Made by a program: the position numbers and the translations under genes. This document shows, piece after piece, positions 1 through 8,383 of a stretch of DNA of 64,000 nucleotides. The notes under the pieces were generated by a model. The model was given only the letters and a program-made list of their open reading frames with translations, ran no database searches and was not told where the DNA came from. The stretch is from Bifidobacterium minimum (GTDB lineage Bacteria > Actinomycetota > Actinomycetes > Actinomycetales > Bifidobacteriaceae), in the NCBI RefSeq assembly GCF_000741645.1, contig NZ_JGZD01000004.1, positions 62,001 to 126,000 of the forward strand, written 5' to 3'. Numbering within the stretch: position 1 is the first letter of the stretch; each line of letters begins with the position of its first letter.

Positions 1-926
1 TCGTCCTGGGCGAGCGCCGCGGCGCGTTGCGCGGGCGATTCGTTGTTGGCGCGCAGCGAAGGGGCGCTCGCCACGGGTTCGTTGACGATGTCGGCGATGG
101 GCTCGAGTGTGGCGCTCGCCGCTCCGCCGATCAGCGGCGTCTGGCTGGGGCCTTCGAAGGATGAGGAGTCAAGGCATAGCGTGGCGTCCGCCACCACCGC
201 GGTGACGTTGTCGGTGCTTCCCGCCTTGAGCGCCAGGGACACGAGTATCTGGGCGCAGTCTTCGAGGCTGGCCGTATCCGTGAGGATCTGCTCGATGGTT
301 GAGTCCTCGAGCACGCCGCAAAGGCCATCCGAGCACAGGAGCCAGCGGTCGCCGGGACGCGCCGCGCGGATCGCGATGTCGGGACGCGGATCGATGTCGA
401 AGTCCCCCAGAACGCGCATCACCACATTGCGCTGGGGGTGGTTGCGTCCCTCCGCCTCGGTGATCCTCCCCGTGTCGATGAGATGCTGGACGTAGCTGTG
501 GTCCAACGTCATGCGCCCCAGATGCCCGTTGCGCAGGAGGTAGGCGCGGGAGTCCCCGATATGCGCGAGGATCCAGGAGTTGTCGACCAGTGCCACGGTG
601 GTCACCGTCGTGCCCATTCCGGCGAGGGTGCGGTCGCGTTTCGCCTTCCCCACGATCGCGTCATGCGCGGCCATAACCGATGTCTCCATCATGGAGGAGA
701 CGGTTGCGACGTCATCGTCGAGATCGTCGTGTTCGACGTGCGCGAGCGAGCGGATGGCGATCGTCGATGCCGTGTCGCCCCCGGCGTGTCCGCCCATTCC
801 ATCGCAGATAGCAATCAGATGCTCGCCCGCGAAGGACGAATCCTGATTGTTGCTGCGCACCGTTCCCACATCGGAGACGGTCGTGGAATACATGAACAGC
901 TTGTGGGACGGGGACGGATCGGTCAT
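1..926 (-). CDS. pstP: PP2C-family Ser/Thr protein phosphatase (PstP-like), 3' end off the window
   Basis: Metal-dependent phosphatase that removes phosphate from Ser/Thr in proteins and counteracts the PknA/PknB kinases in actinobacteria. The 308 codons present start with ATG at 926 and run off the left edge with no stop. Visible PP2C motifs are VRSNNQD (residues 23-29), DGMGGH (42-47), an IGDSRA block, the RPGDRWLLCSDGL block and GSTDNVTAVV, so the whole catalytic domain is here; any membrane anchor and extracellular tail lie outside. It begins 4 nt after the stop of fhaB, in the usual fhaA-fhaB-pstP order, and is surely co-transcribed with it. Function is from family knowledge; motifs are seen directly. 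Confidence 0.93.
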   Translation of the reverse strand, partial: MTDPSPSHKLFMYSTTVSDVGTVRSNNQDSSFAGEHLIAICDGMGGHAGGDTASTIAIRSLAHVEHDDLDDDVATVSSMMETSVMAAHDAIVGKAKRDRTLAGMGTTVTTVALVDNSWILAHIGDSRAYLLRNGHLGRMTLDHSYVQHLIDTGRITEAEGRNHPQRNVVMRVLGDFDIDPRPDIAIRAARPGDRWLLCSDGLCGVLEDSTIEQILTDTASLEDCAQILVSLALKAGSTDNVTAVVADATLCLDSSSFEGPSQTPLIGGAASATLEPIADIVNEPVASAPSLRANNESPAQRAAALAQD

Positions 927-930
927 GCGC

Positions 931-1467
931 TCACCTCAGCTCAAGAGTGGTGGCGCCTATGCGCACGGGCACTCGTGCCGGAAGGATGGTGGGGGAGTCG
1001 ATGCGACGTTGGTTCACGATGGTCCCGTTCGTGCTTCCCAGATCCTCTATCGCCCAGTTTCCTGTGGCCTGATCCTTGTACACGCGGGCATGATGCGACG
1101 ACACGTACTCGTCGTCGAGCACGACGGTGTTCGACGACGAGCGTCCCACCGTGATGGTCTGATCCGTCAGAGGCACCGACGCTCCTGCGGCGGGGCCGTC
1201 GATGAGAACCAGAAGCGTGGGGCCCGCCGATTCCTCCGGCATCTCGGATGTGGATGGATAGACGGGGGCCGGACCCGCCGCGGCCGGTGATGGAGCGGTG
1301 ACGGCCTTTTTGCGTGCGCGTTTCTCCTGACGACGGTGTGACAGGGACTTGCGGGGGCTGAGGCTGGCGATGTCCCGATGCAGGGAGCGTATCGCTAGGG
1401 CGACGAATACCCAGAGCAGTACCAGGAATCCGTACTTGAGGATGGCGAATGTCAGCTCGGTGATCAT
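931..1467 (-). CDS. fhaB: FHA-domain protein FhaB (FipA-like)
   Basis: Phosphothreonine-binding adaptor of the actinobacterial cell-division and cell-wall signalling cluster, 178 aa. A single N-terminal membrane helix (about residues 7-27) is followed by a basic linker and one FHA domain (about 86-178) with GRSSSN (108-113), SSHHA (123-127) and LGSTNGT (143-149), the residues that form the phosphopeptide site. It lies 27 nt downstream of fhaA and 4 nt upstream of pstP on the same strand. The partner proteins (PknA/PknB, penicillin-binding proteins) are known from mycobacteria and are not in the window. Confidence 0.92.
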   Translation of the reverse strand: MITELTFAILKYGFLVLLWVFVALAIRSLHRDIASLSPRKSLSHRRQEKRARKKAVTAPSPAAAGPAPVYPSTSEMPEESAGPTLLVLIDGPAAGASVPLTDQTITVGRSSSNTVVLDDEYVSSHHARVYKDQATGNWAIEDLGSTNGTIVNQRRIDSPTILPARVPVRIGATTLELR

Positions 1468-1494
1468 GGGTGCGATTGGCCGCGGCGGACGGCT

Positions 1495-2193
1495 TTACTC
1501 CTGCTCCTGAGAGGCCCAGTAGAGTATTCGCGTTCGTCCGATGGTGATGGTGTTGCCGTCAAGAAGCGTCGCGGCGGGAACCTTGTGCCCCTCGACGTAG
1601 GTGCCGTTGGTCGATCCCAGGTCGCGTGCGACGACGCCGTTGGGCGTGATGTCGATTTCAAGATGTCTGCGCGACACTCCCTGATCGTCGATGATGATGT
1701 CGCAGTCCGAGCCGCGGCCGAGGACGGTTTTCTCGCTGGTCAGTACGTATTTCGTGCCGTTGATCTCGATGACGGGATTGTCCTGCGACTGCTCGTCGGT
1801 GGTCACGGGGGCGGCGTTTCCTTGGACGGATTCGGAGGTGAGGGTGAAGTTGCCTTTGCTGAGGTCCAGATCCTCCTCGAATATCACCACAACGGGTCCC
1901 ACGAAGGCGTAGTGCTGGCTTTTGGCGTAGTTCGTGAGGTTGTCGGCCAGCTCGTCGGCCAGGGCGGCGCTTCCCCACTGTTCGATCCGGTCGAAATCCG
2001 CCGTGCTGAGCTTGAATCGGTACTCGTTGGGAGCGACCGTTCTATCGCGTCCCAGTGGCATGGCCTTGGCGTCGATCTCATGTTCAAGGGCGCTGGAGAG
2101 GTCCACTGGCTGAAGGTCTTTGGAGCCAAATTTCGCAAACATGCCGTTGACGGCGCCTTCGACGCTTTTCTCGAAACGGTCAAGAACGCTCAT
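1495..2193 (-). CDS. fhaA: FHA-domain protein FhaA (DUF3662 + FHA)
   Basis: First gene here of the fhaA-fhaB-pstP run, 232 aa. The N-terminal 120 residues match the DUF3662 domain found before FHA domains in actinobacteria; the C-terminal FHA domain has GRGSD (159-163), SRRH (174-177) and LGSTNGT (192-198). In mycobacteria this protein binds the phosphorylated pseudokinase domain of the flippase MviN and regulates peptidoglycan synthesis; that role is inferred here. The ATG at 2193 has an AAGGGG ribosome site 7-8 nt upstream. The gene is divergent from the peptidase at 2482. Confidence 0.92.
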   Translation of the reverse strand: MSVLDRFEKSVEGAVNGMFAKFGSKDLQPVDLSSALEHEIDAKAMPLGRDRTVAPNEYRFKLSTADFDRIEQWGSAALADELADNLTNYAKSQHYAFVGPVVVIFEEDLDLSKGNFTLTSESVQGNAAPVTTDEQSQDNPVIEINGTKYVLTSEKTVLGRGSDCDIIIDDQGVSRRHLEIDITPNGVVARDLGSTNGTYVEGHKVPAATLLDGNTITIGRTRILYWASQEQE

Positions 2194-2405
2194 GGTGACC
2201 CCTTTCTATTCTCACCATATCCTACGCGGGCTCACGGTATGGGCCAACCGGGGACTGTGATGCTTGCAATTTCTCCATTACACGCACCTCCGACGGCCGG
2301 CGTCCATGGCCGCCTCCGACGGGACGCCGCATGTGTCCGTGGAGCCGCGCGGCGATGGCTCGCAGAAGCACGGCTCGCAGAACGCGATTCGGGTGGCATG
2401 GTCTC

Positions 2406-2453
2406 GGTCGGTGGTCCCACTGGTCGGTGGTCCCACTGGCTGGTGGCTCCACT
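2406..2453. repeat. 16-bp tandem repeat, three copies, upstream of peptidase gene
   Basis: The unit GGTCGGTGGTCCCACT is present twice exactly (2406-2421, 2422-2437), then once with four changes (2438-2453). It ends about 15 bp before the probable -10 box of the peptidase gene. Its function is unknown; it may be simple slippage DNA or a set of protein-binding sites. Confidence 0.75.
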
Positions 2454-2481
2454 GGGTGGCGGTGTGGGTACCGTATTGCCT

Positions 2482-4899
2482 ATGGAAGAGTTTGATGGCA
2501 GGCCCATGCGTCGGGCCGTTGCCGACTATCCCGCGCGCAAGGCACGAACGATGCGATTCACCTGCGGCGCGCCCCGTTCGGCGAGGACTCTGGGGGATGG
2601 ATCGAGGATGGTCTTCCTCCGTTCCGGCGACCCCGAGGACCGCGTGTGCTCGCTGTGGCTCAGCGTGATCGACGATCATGGCGGGCATGAGATCCTGCTT
2701 GCTGATCCACGGGTCCTACTGGACGGTCTAGGAGCCGAGGACGTTCCGGCCGAGGAAAGGGCGCGGCGCGAGCGGGCGCGCGAGGGCGGGGCGGGCATCG
2801 TGTCCTATGACGCGGATGCCGCCGGTGAGCGTGTCGTCTTTGCCCTTGGCGGCCATGTGTTCATGGTCGGCGCCGGCGGACGGAGCCATGGCGGACGGAA
2901 TCAAGAGCGTGATCGCGGCGGACGAAGCCATGACGACTGTGGGCGGGCCGGTCAGGAGTGCACCGACCCCGTCATCCTGGATGCCCAGGTCGCCTCCGGG
3001 CCGGAGTGGACGCCGATCCTCAACCCCCGCATCTCCCCTGATGGACGGCACGTGCTGTATTCCACGGGCCGACGCCTGGTTCTGTTGGACGTCGACGACC
3101 GCATGAGGGTGATCGGACGCAGCGCGGTTCTGCCGCTTCCCGACGACGCGCCTGACACGCGGACGGTGGGCCTCGCGGAGTTCGTCGCCGGCGAGGAGAT
3201 GGATCGCTACGACGGTTTCTGGTGGTCGCCGGATTCACGGCATGTTCTGGTGGAGGATTTCGATTCGGCGCAGGAGCCCGTGTGGTACATGAGCGCTCCG
3301 GCCGACCCCGAGGCGGCGCAGACCGCCCGGCGCTATCCGCGGGCGCTGACGCATAACGCCGTCGTCCATCTGACGATGGTCGATCTGGCGGTTGGCGGGG
3401 ACGGCGCGGCGACGCCGCGCGAATCGCATCCCGTGAGATGGGACGCGAACAGCTACGAGTACCTTGCCGCCGTGAACTGGACCGGTTCCTTCGATCCCGT
3501 CATTCTCGTCCAGAACCGCCGGCAGAACCGTGATCAGGTCCGTGCCGTGCGGCCCGACGGGTCCACCACGCTTCTTGAAGGCCATGAGAATCCGCAATGG
3601 CTCGATCTCATACCCGGCACGCCCGCGCGCACGCCGGATGGACGGCTGATATGCGCGATGAACGACATGGAGTCGGACACCAACCGGCTCACCCTCGATG
3701 GCGTTCCCTTCACTCCCGAGGGCTGGCAGATCAGGGAGCTTCTCGATGTGGGGGAGAGCGATGTGCTGGTGGTCGTCCAGCGCACTGCGCGCGAGGGAGT
3801 CGGGGTGTGCGGGCCGTGGGCCGATGACGCCGACCGTCATGATGCCCGCAGCATGGACGTGGCGACCGTCGACTATGCGGACGGCCGTCCCGGGACGGTT
3901 CTGCCGGTGTCGTCGCGTCCCGGGGTATGGACCGCAAGCCGTCATGGCGACGGGATGGTCCTGTCGGGGAGGGACATGGAGCATCCGAAGTCGAGCATGG
4001 TCCACACTCTCACCCGTGTCGACCCATCGGGCCTCACGGCCGTCCATGCGCCGATCGCCAATCATTGCGCCACACCCGGATTCGTTCCCACCACCACATT
4101 CACGCGGCTTGGCCGGCATCGTCTGATCGCGGCCATCACCCGTCCGAGTGCGGACAGCCCGTATGCGGCCGCGACCTCGCTGCCGGTTCTCATGCGCCCC
4201 TATGGTGGTCCAGGCTTTCAGCAGGCCGTGTTCAGCCAGGCGTATCACTGGGATTCGCAATGGTGGGCGGATCAGGGATTCCTTGTCGTCACCGCCGATG
4301 GCCGGGGAACCACCGGACGCGGGCCGCTATGGGATCGCGAGATCGTCGACGACATGAAGAACGTCACCCTCGCCGATCAGATCGAGGCCGTCCGCGCGCT
4401 GCCCCAGGCGGCCCCCGAGGCGGATCTGGACAGGGTCGCGATAATCGGATGGTCCTATGGAGGGTTCCTGTCCGCATTGGCCGTCATCGACGCGCCCGAG
4501 GTGTTCCACGCCGCCTGCGCAGGCGCTCCGCCGACGGACTGGACGCTGTACGACACCCATTACACCGAGCGTTATCTGGGATTGGACCCGGAGGTCTACC
4601 GCCGCAATGGCATCATCGAGGATGCTCCGCGCCTGCGTCGCCCGCTGATGCTCATCCATGGATTCGCCGACGACAACGTGACCATCGCTCATTCGCTGCG
4701 GCTGTCGCAGGCGCTGATGGCCGCTGGCAGGCCCCACACCTTCCTGCCCCTGAGCGGCATCACGCATATGACCAATGATGAGACGGTGGCGCGCAATCTG
4801 CTGATACTGCAGCGGGATTTTCTGCGTGATGCGCTGGGTGTGGGTGTGGGTGTCGGTGGCGACGTCGACGTTCCTGACGGGCGGGGAGGTGAGTCGTGA
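2482..4899 (+). CDS. S9 family prolyl oligopeptidase / dipeptidyl-peptidase IV-like
   Basis: Serine peptidase of 805 aa, the usual size for the DPP-IV/acylaminoacyl-peptidase group, cleaving short peptides, often after proline. An N-terminal beta-propeller region (WSPDSRHVL-type blades) is followed by an alpha/beta-hydrolase domain with the catalytic triad Ser658 in GWSYGGF, Asp730 in HGFADDNV and His762 in GITHMT. No signal peptide is seen, so it is probably cytoplasmic. The reading frame is open far upstream, but the ATG at 2482 is chosen because protein similarity begins there and TACCGT (2469-2474) lies 7 nt before it, fitting a leaderless transcript. It overlaps the next gene by 4 nt (GTGA), so the two are likely coupled. 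Confidence 0.9.
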   Translation: MEEFDGRPMRRAVADYPARKARTMRFTCGAPRSARTLGDGSRMVFLRSGDPEDRVCSLWLSVIDDHGGHEILLADPRVLLDGLGAEDVPAEERARRERAREGGAGIVSYDADAAGERVVFALGGHVFMVGAGGRSHGGRNQERDRGGRSHDDCGRAGQECTDPVILDAQVASGPEWTPILNPRISPDGRHVLYSTGRRLVLLDVDDRMRVIGRSAVLPLPDDAPDTRTVGLAEFVAGEEMDRYDGFWWSPDSRHVLVEDFDSAQEPVWYMSAPADPEAAQTARRYPRALTHNAVVHLTMVDLAVGGDGAATPRESHPVRWDANSYEYLAAVNWTGSFDPVILVQNRRQNRDQVRAVRPDGSTTLLEGHENPQWLDLIPGTPARTPDGRLICAMNDMESDTNRLTLDGVPFTPEGWQIRELLDVGESDVLVVVQRTAREGVGVCGPWADDADRHDARSMDVATVDYADGRPGTVLPVSSRPGVWTASRHGDGMVLSGRDMEHPKSSMVHTLTRVDPSGLTAVHAPIANHCATPGFVPTTTFTRLGRHRLIAAITRPSADSPYAAATSLPVLMRPYGGPGFQQAVFSQAYHWDSQWWADQGFLVVTADGRGTTGRGPLWDREIVDDMKNVTLADQIEAVRALPQAAPEADLDRVAIIGWSYGGFLSALAVIDAPEVFHAACAGAPPTDWTLYDTHYTERYLGLDPEVYRRNGIIEDAPRLRRPLMLIHGFADDNVTIAHSLRLSQALMAAGRPHTFLPLSGITHMTNDETVARNLLILQRDFLRDALGVGVGVGGDVDVPDGRGGES

Positions 4900-5987
4900 C
4901 CGGCGTGACGTTGATCGACGAGTTCCGATACGGCCAGATCATGGATGCGACGGTTCTTCCGGCCTTGGACCAATGCCGGGAGGAGGGATGGATGGAATCC
5001 CCGGGCAACGAGGGACTGGGCATCCCCGCCGCGCCCGGACGCCTGCATTATGAATGCTATGACGCGACCAGATTCGATGATCTTAACGTGGAGGGCGCGG
5101 CAGCCCGTTTCCGGGGCGCAATCGTCATATCCCACGGCTTCACGGAGTTCGCCCGCAAGTATTCCGAGCTGATCTGGTATTTTCTGCTGGCCGGGTATTC
5201 GGTATGCGTGCTTGAGCATCGGGGGCACGGGTATTCCGCACGCGACGTGGACAACCCCTCCCTTGTGTGGATCGATGACTGGCGCCGTTATCTGGCCGAT
5301 CTGGTGCGGTTCAGCGAAACCGTCGGGCAACGCTACAGCGGAAGTCATCCCCTGTTCCTTTTCGCCCATTCCATGGGCGGGGGAGTCGGCGCCGCGGCGA
5401 TCGAAAGATTCCCCACGCTTTTCGACAAGGCCGTGCTGTCGAGTCCCATGATCGCGCCATCCACCGGAATGCCGCTGTGGTTCACCCGGCTGGTCGTCGG
5501 CTGCGCCCAGATGGTTGGATTGGGCAGGCACCGTGCTCTGGGGCATGACGACTTCTCGTCGGAGTTCGACATGACGGGGTATGAGGGCGCCTGCGAGCAG
5601 CGCGTCAGATGGTATCACGAGCAGCGCCTCCACGACGTGCATTACCAGACCTACTCGCCGACGTATGGCTGGGTCCATGAGGCGCTCGCCATGTCGAAGG
5701 CCACGCTGAGGCAGTCGGCCTGCGATCGGGTGGAGACGCCCACGCTGCTGCTGCAGGCCGGACGTGACGTCTGGGTGCGCACCGACGCCCAGAATCGCTT
5801 CGTCCGACAGGTCAAGCTCGGCGGGGGCGATATCGATTCGCGTCGGTTCCCCCAATCCGTGCATGAGATATTCAGCATGCCCAACAGCGTTCTCGGGCCC
5901 TATATGGATGAGGTCCTGGCCTTTCTGGACACCCCGTCAGTGGAGATCATCGGAAGCGATGAGTGGAGGCACTCGTCGCGGCGGTGA
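4896..5987 (+). CDS. alpha/beta hydrolase, monoglyceride lipase / lysophospholipase-like
   Basis: Soluble serine hydrolase of 363 aa of the PldB/monoacylglycerol-lipase type. It shows the HGFTEFARKY oxyanion-hole region, the HRGHGYS segment and the nucleophile elbow FAHSMGGG with Ser159. A C-terminal QSVHEIF segment supplies the likely catalytic His. The GTG start overlaps the stop of the peptidase gene (GTGA). Natural substrate cannot be told from sequence; lysophospholipids or short acyl esters are the family's usual substrates. Confidence 0.85.
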   Translation: MTGVTLIDEFRYGQIMDATVLPALDQCREEGWMESPGNEGLGIPAAPGRLHYECYDATRFDDLNVEGAAARFRGAIVISHGFTEFARKYSELIWYFLLAGYSVCVLEHRGHGYSARDVDNPSLVWIDDWRRYLADLVRFSETVGQRYSGSHPLFLFAHSMGGGVGAAAIERFPTLFDKAVLSSPMIAPSTGMPLWFTRLVVGCAQMVGLGRHRALGHDDFSSEFDMTGYEGACEQRVRWYHEQRLHDVHYQTYSPTYGWVHEALAMSKATLRQSACDRVETPTLLLQAGRDVWVRTDAQNRFVRQVKLGGGDIDSRRFPQSVHEIFSMPNSVLGPYMDEVLAFLDTPSVEIIGSDEWRHSSRR

Positions 5988-6155
5988 TCTCCACCGACGG
6001 TTTCCGCACGGTGTTTCTGGGGCGTCGCTGCGGTGGCGGGGGTGTTATTGCGATGGCTCTGCGGCGTCACTGCGGCGTCACTGCGATGGCGTTTCGATGG
6101 CGTTTCGGGAAGCCGGATTTCCGACGGATCCATCGAGAGGGTGCCGCAGGAGTTG

Positions 6156-7271
6156 TCAGTCCTCGCCCCACACGTCCTTCGCTATGGACCGCACCAGCGC
6201 GATCTTCGCCCACTGCTGGTCTTCGGTCAGGGAGTTTCCTTCCTCCGTCGAGGCGAACCCGCACTGCGTGGAGAGGAACAGACGGTCAAGAGGAACGAAC
6301 CGCGAGGCCTCCGCGATTCGCGCCTTGATGGTTTCCGGATCCTCCAATGCCGGACGCTTCGAAGTGATGAGGCCCAGAACTATCTTCTTGTCGCCTGTCA
6401 CCTTCGCGAGGGGCGCGAAATCGCCGGAGCGGTCGTCGTCGAACTCCAGATAGTAGGCTTCCGGATTCTCCTCGCCGAAGAGAACGTCCGCGACCTGTCC
6501 GTATCCGCCGGAAGAGAACCACTGCGACTGGTAGTTGCCGCGGCATACGTGCGTCGTGATCGTCATGCCCTTGGGAGCCGCGGAGATCGCGGCGTTGTTG
6601 ATCGCCGCGTACTGATGCTGGACGGCAAGCGGATCACGGCCGAAGACCGAGTCCTTGAAGTCAGCGGAGACCAGCATTCCCCATGTGCAGTCGTCGAACT
6701 GCGCCACGCGGCATCCGGCGTCGTACAGGTCGCGAAGCACCCGCGCGTAGGCGCCGACGAGCGCGTCCGACAGGGCGTCATCGGAAGAATAGGGATTGGG
6801 ATAGTTCTCCGCCGATCCCGCCTGAAGAAGGAACAGCGTCTGGGCGGGCGACGGCATCGTCTGCTTCGCGATGGTGGAGTCGTCCTCGAGATCCTTCATG
6901 AAGCGGAAGTGCTCGATGAAGGGATGGTTCTCGCCGGAGATCTCGCCGCACACGGCCGCGGTCTCGGACACGCCCGCGCCGCCGGATCCTTTGACCTCCA
7001 CGGGATTCGTTCCCTTGGCCACGCCGTGGAGTCCCCACATGAAGTCCAGATGCCAGTAGGCGCGTCGGAATTCGCCGTCGGTGATGACGTGGAGACCGGC
7101 GCGCTTCTGCTTGGCGACGAGGTCGGTGATGGCCCTGTCCTCCACGGCCTTGAGATCGGCGTCGGAGATCCTTCCTGCGGCGTGGTCGATCCGTGCCCTC
7201 TTCAGGGCTTCGGGACGGAGGAAGCTCCCCACCACGTCGGCGCGGAAAGGAGGATGCTGCGGGTATGTCAT
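6156..7271 (-). CDS. cobalamin-independent methionine synthase-like methyltransferase (YxjG/YxjH type)
   Basis: Single-domain homologue of the catalytic half of MetE, 371 aa, expected to move a methyl group to homocysteine or a related thiol. Zinc-site residues of the family are present: His241 and Cys243 in THVCRGN and Cys337 in LSTQCGF; the N-terminal VVGSFLRP is also typical. Without the N-terminal MetE domain it may use a donor other than methyl-tetrahydrofolate, as suggested for YxjG/YxjH. The ATG is preceded by AAGGAG. It is monocistronic on the minus strand, and no SAM or cobalamin riboswitch could be recognised in its long upstream region. Confidence 0.85.
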   Translation of the reverse strand: MTYPQHPPFRADVVGSFLRPEALKRARIDHAAGRISDADLKAVEDRAITDLVAKQKRAGLHVITDGEFRRAYWHLDFMWGLHGVAKGTNPVEVKGSGGAGVSETAAVCGEISGENHPFIEHFRFMKDLEDDSTIAKQTMPSPAQTLFLLQAGSAENYPNPYSSDDALSDALVGAYARVLRDLYDAGCRVAQFDDCTWGMLVSADFKDSVFGRDPLAVQHQYAAINNAAISAAPKGMTITTHVCRGNYQSQWFSSGGYGQVADVLFGEENPEAYYLEFDDDRSGDFAPLAKVTGDKKIVLGLITSKRPALEDPETIKARIAEASRFVPLDRLFLSTQCGFASTEEGNSLTEDQQWAKIALVRSIAKDVWGED

Positions 7272-7561
7272 GATTCTGATGCTCCTTGGAGGTTATGGCC
7301 AGAGTGGGCCGATAAAGGCCGGAACCCGTTCGAATGACACTCTAATCCGCGTGGCGTGGCGCGGACGTGCGCGTCTCAGCGGCGTGACGGTGGAGTGACG
7401 GTGGAGTGACGGCGCGACTGTTGTGACGACGGTGCGATGGGTGGTTGCGTCGATGACCATGCGTCGATGACCGTGCGTCGGCGGGGGCGGCAGGAGTGCA
7501 TGTCGGAGGCCGCGCTCGGATTTACGCTCGGGGAATGAGAGCGCGTCGATTGCGGATGTGC

Positions 7562-7660
7562 TATACTGTGTTCCGGCGTTGCGCGCGGATGCTGCTGTGC
7601 GGACGCTGACTGCTGGAGGGTGCCACAAGGCGAGGGCATCCCGGCAGTTCTTTTTGTTTT
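7562..7660 (+). ncRNA. candidate small RNA with extended -10 promoter and intrinsic terminator
   Basis: An extended -10 (TGC then TATACT, 7562-7567) is followed about 45 nt later by a strong hairpin: 7610-7615 pairs with 7642-7647, then a two-base bulge, then 7 bp between 7618-7624 and 7635-7641. A T-rich tract (TTCTTTTTGTTTT, 7648-7660) follows directly, the form of a rho-independent terminator on the plus strand. The transcript would be about 85 nt and holds no plausible reading frame. No good -35 is seen. It does not match 4.5S, 6S, tmRNA or RNase P motifs that I know. Confidence 0.35.
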
Positions 7661-7954
7661 GGTGGTCCCGCCGCCTCTTCGCCTTACCCTTATGCGCCTT
7701 GGGTACGCTCCCGTGAATTGGTTGAATCAGTGCGTGTGAGCGACAACCAATTATGTTCGTAAGGCTATCGGAACGGCTAACGGGGAAACCTCCGGAATCA
7801 ACGGCCCATGGTCTGAGCGTTGCCGCGGTTTGCGTGTGATGATGGAAGAGTGTTGCGAAGAGTGTCACGTTCCCCGTTATATTTTCCGACTTGTGGATAG
7901 CGAAAGGCCCCCGGAAACGGCTTCATACCGCCATTCCGAAGGCCCTCGTCATCG
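7661..7954. other. non-coding stretch with inverted repeat AATTGGTTG / CAACCAATT
   Basis: No believable gene is present on either strand. A perfect 9-bp inverted repeat with an 18-nt loop lies at about 7718-7753, between the candidate small RNA and tRNA-Leu. It could be a terminator remnant, an operator or part of a longer structured RNA. Nothing else is recognised here. Confidence 0.5.
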
Positions 7955-8037
7955 TGCGAGCGGGGGGAGTTGAACCCCCACGAGCATTCACTCACTGCCA
8001 CCTGAAGACAGCGCGTCTACCATTCCGCCACGCTCGC
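7955..8037 (-). tRNA. tRNA-Leu (CAG)
   Basis: On the minus strand the acceptor stem GCGAGCG/CGCTCGC is followed by discriminator A at 7955; no CCA is encoded. The anticodon arm CTGTC-TTCAGGT-GGCAG gives anticodon CAG, and there is a long variable arm typical of tRNA-Leu and a TTC-containing T loop. Length is 83 nt. Confidence 0.95.
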
Positions 8038-8049
8038 AGACAAGCTATC

Positions 8050-8078
8050 AAGCTACCACTGTCACGAGTGCGGAGCAA
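8050..8078 (-). promoter_or_regulatory. probable promoter of tRNA-Leu
   Basis: Reading the minus strand, TTGCTC (8073-8078) and TAGCTT (8050-8055) are separated by exactly 17 nt, and the tRNA 5' end follows 12 nt later. A second TAGCTT-like copy sits at 8042-8047. Confidence 0.55.
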
Positions 8079-8297
8079 GACGGAGTGTCGCAACGTGGGG
8101 GATTCGGCGCCCGTCGCGGTGTCCGCCGTCCGTCCGATGCCCGTCGTGGCACCCGCCCGTTGGATGAAATCCGCCCATCGGGTAGTTCCGCCCGCCTGAC
8201 GGGGTTCCCTCGTCCGGATTCCTGTGCTCCACGGATTCCTGTGCCCCACTTGGCGGTGCCTGATATCCGGGATGGCGTGGGTGCTGGATGCGACCTG

Positions 8298-8360
8298 CCG
8301 GGTGGTCGCGATCCCGGGTGGTCGTGATCCCGGGTGGCCGGGAGCCCGGGTGGTCGGGGG
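8298..8360. repeat. degenerate tandem repeat of GATCCCGGGTGGTCG-type units
   Basis: Four imperfect copies of a 14-16 bp unit built round CCCGGGTGG lie just downstream of tgt. The rest of 8079-8383 has no recognisable gene. Confidence 0.6.
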
Positions 8361-8383
8361 CACGGACCGTCCGATGAGTGGAG

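Noticed and set aside
1585..2481. Long N-terminal extension of the S9 peptidase (start at 1585)
   Set aside because: It would run antisense through fhaA; similarity to the family begins at the ATG at 2482.
7560..7900. T-box, tmRNA, 4.5S RNA or RNase P RNA
   Set aside because: GGTGGTCCCGCC at about 7672 recalls a T-box but lacks the specifier loop and a downstream gene; none of the conserved core sequences of the other RNAs is present.
8298..8360. CRISPR or attachment-site repeat
   Set aside because: Units are contiguous, short and degenerate, without spacers or cas genes.
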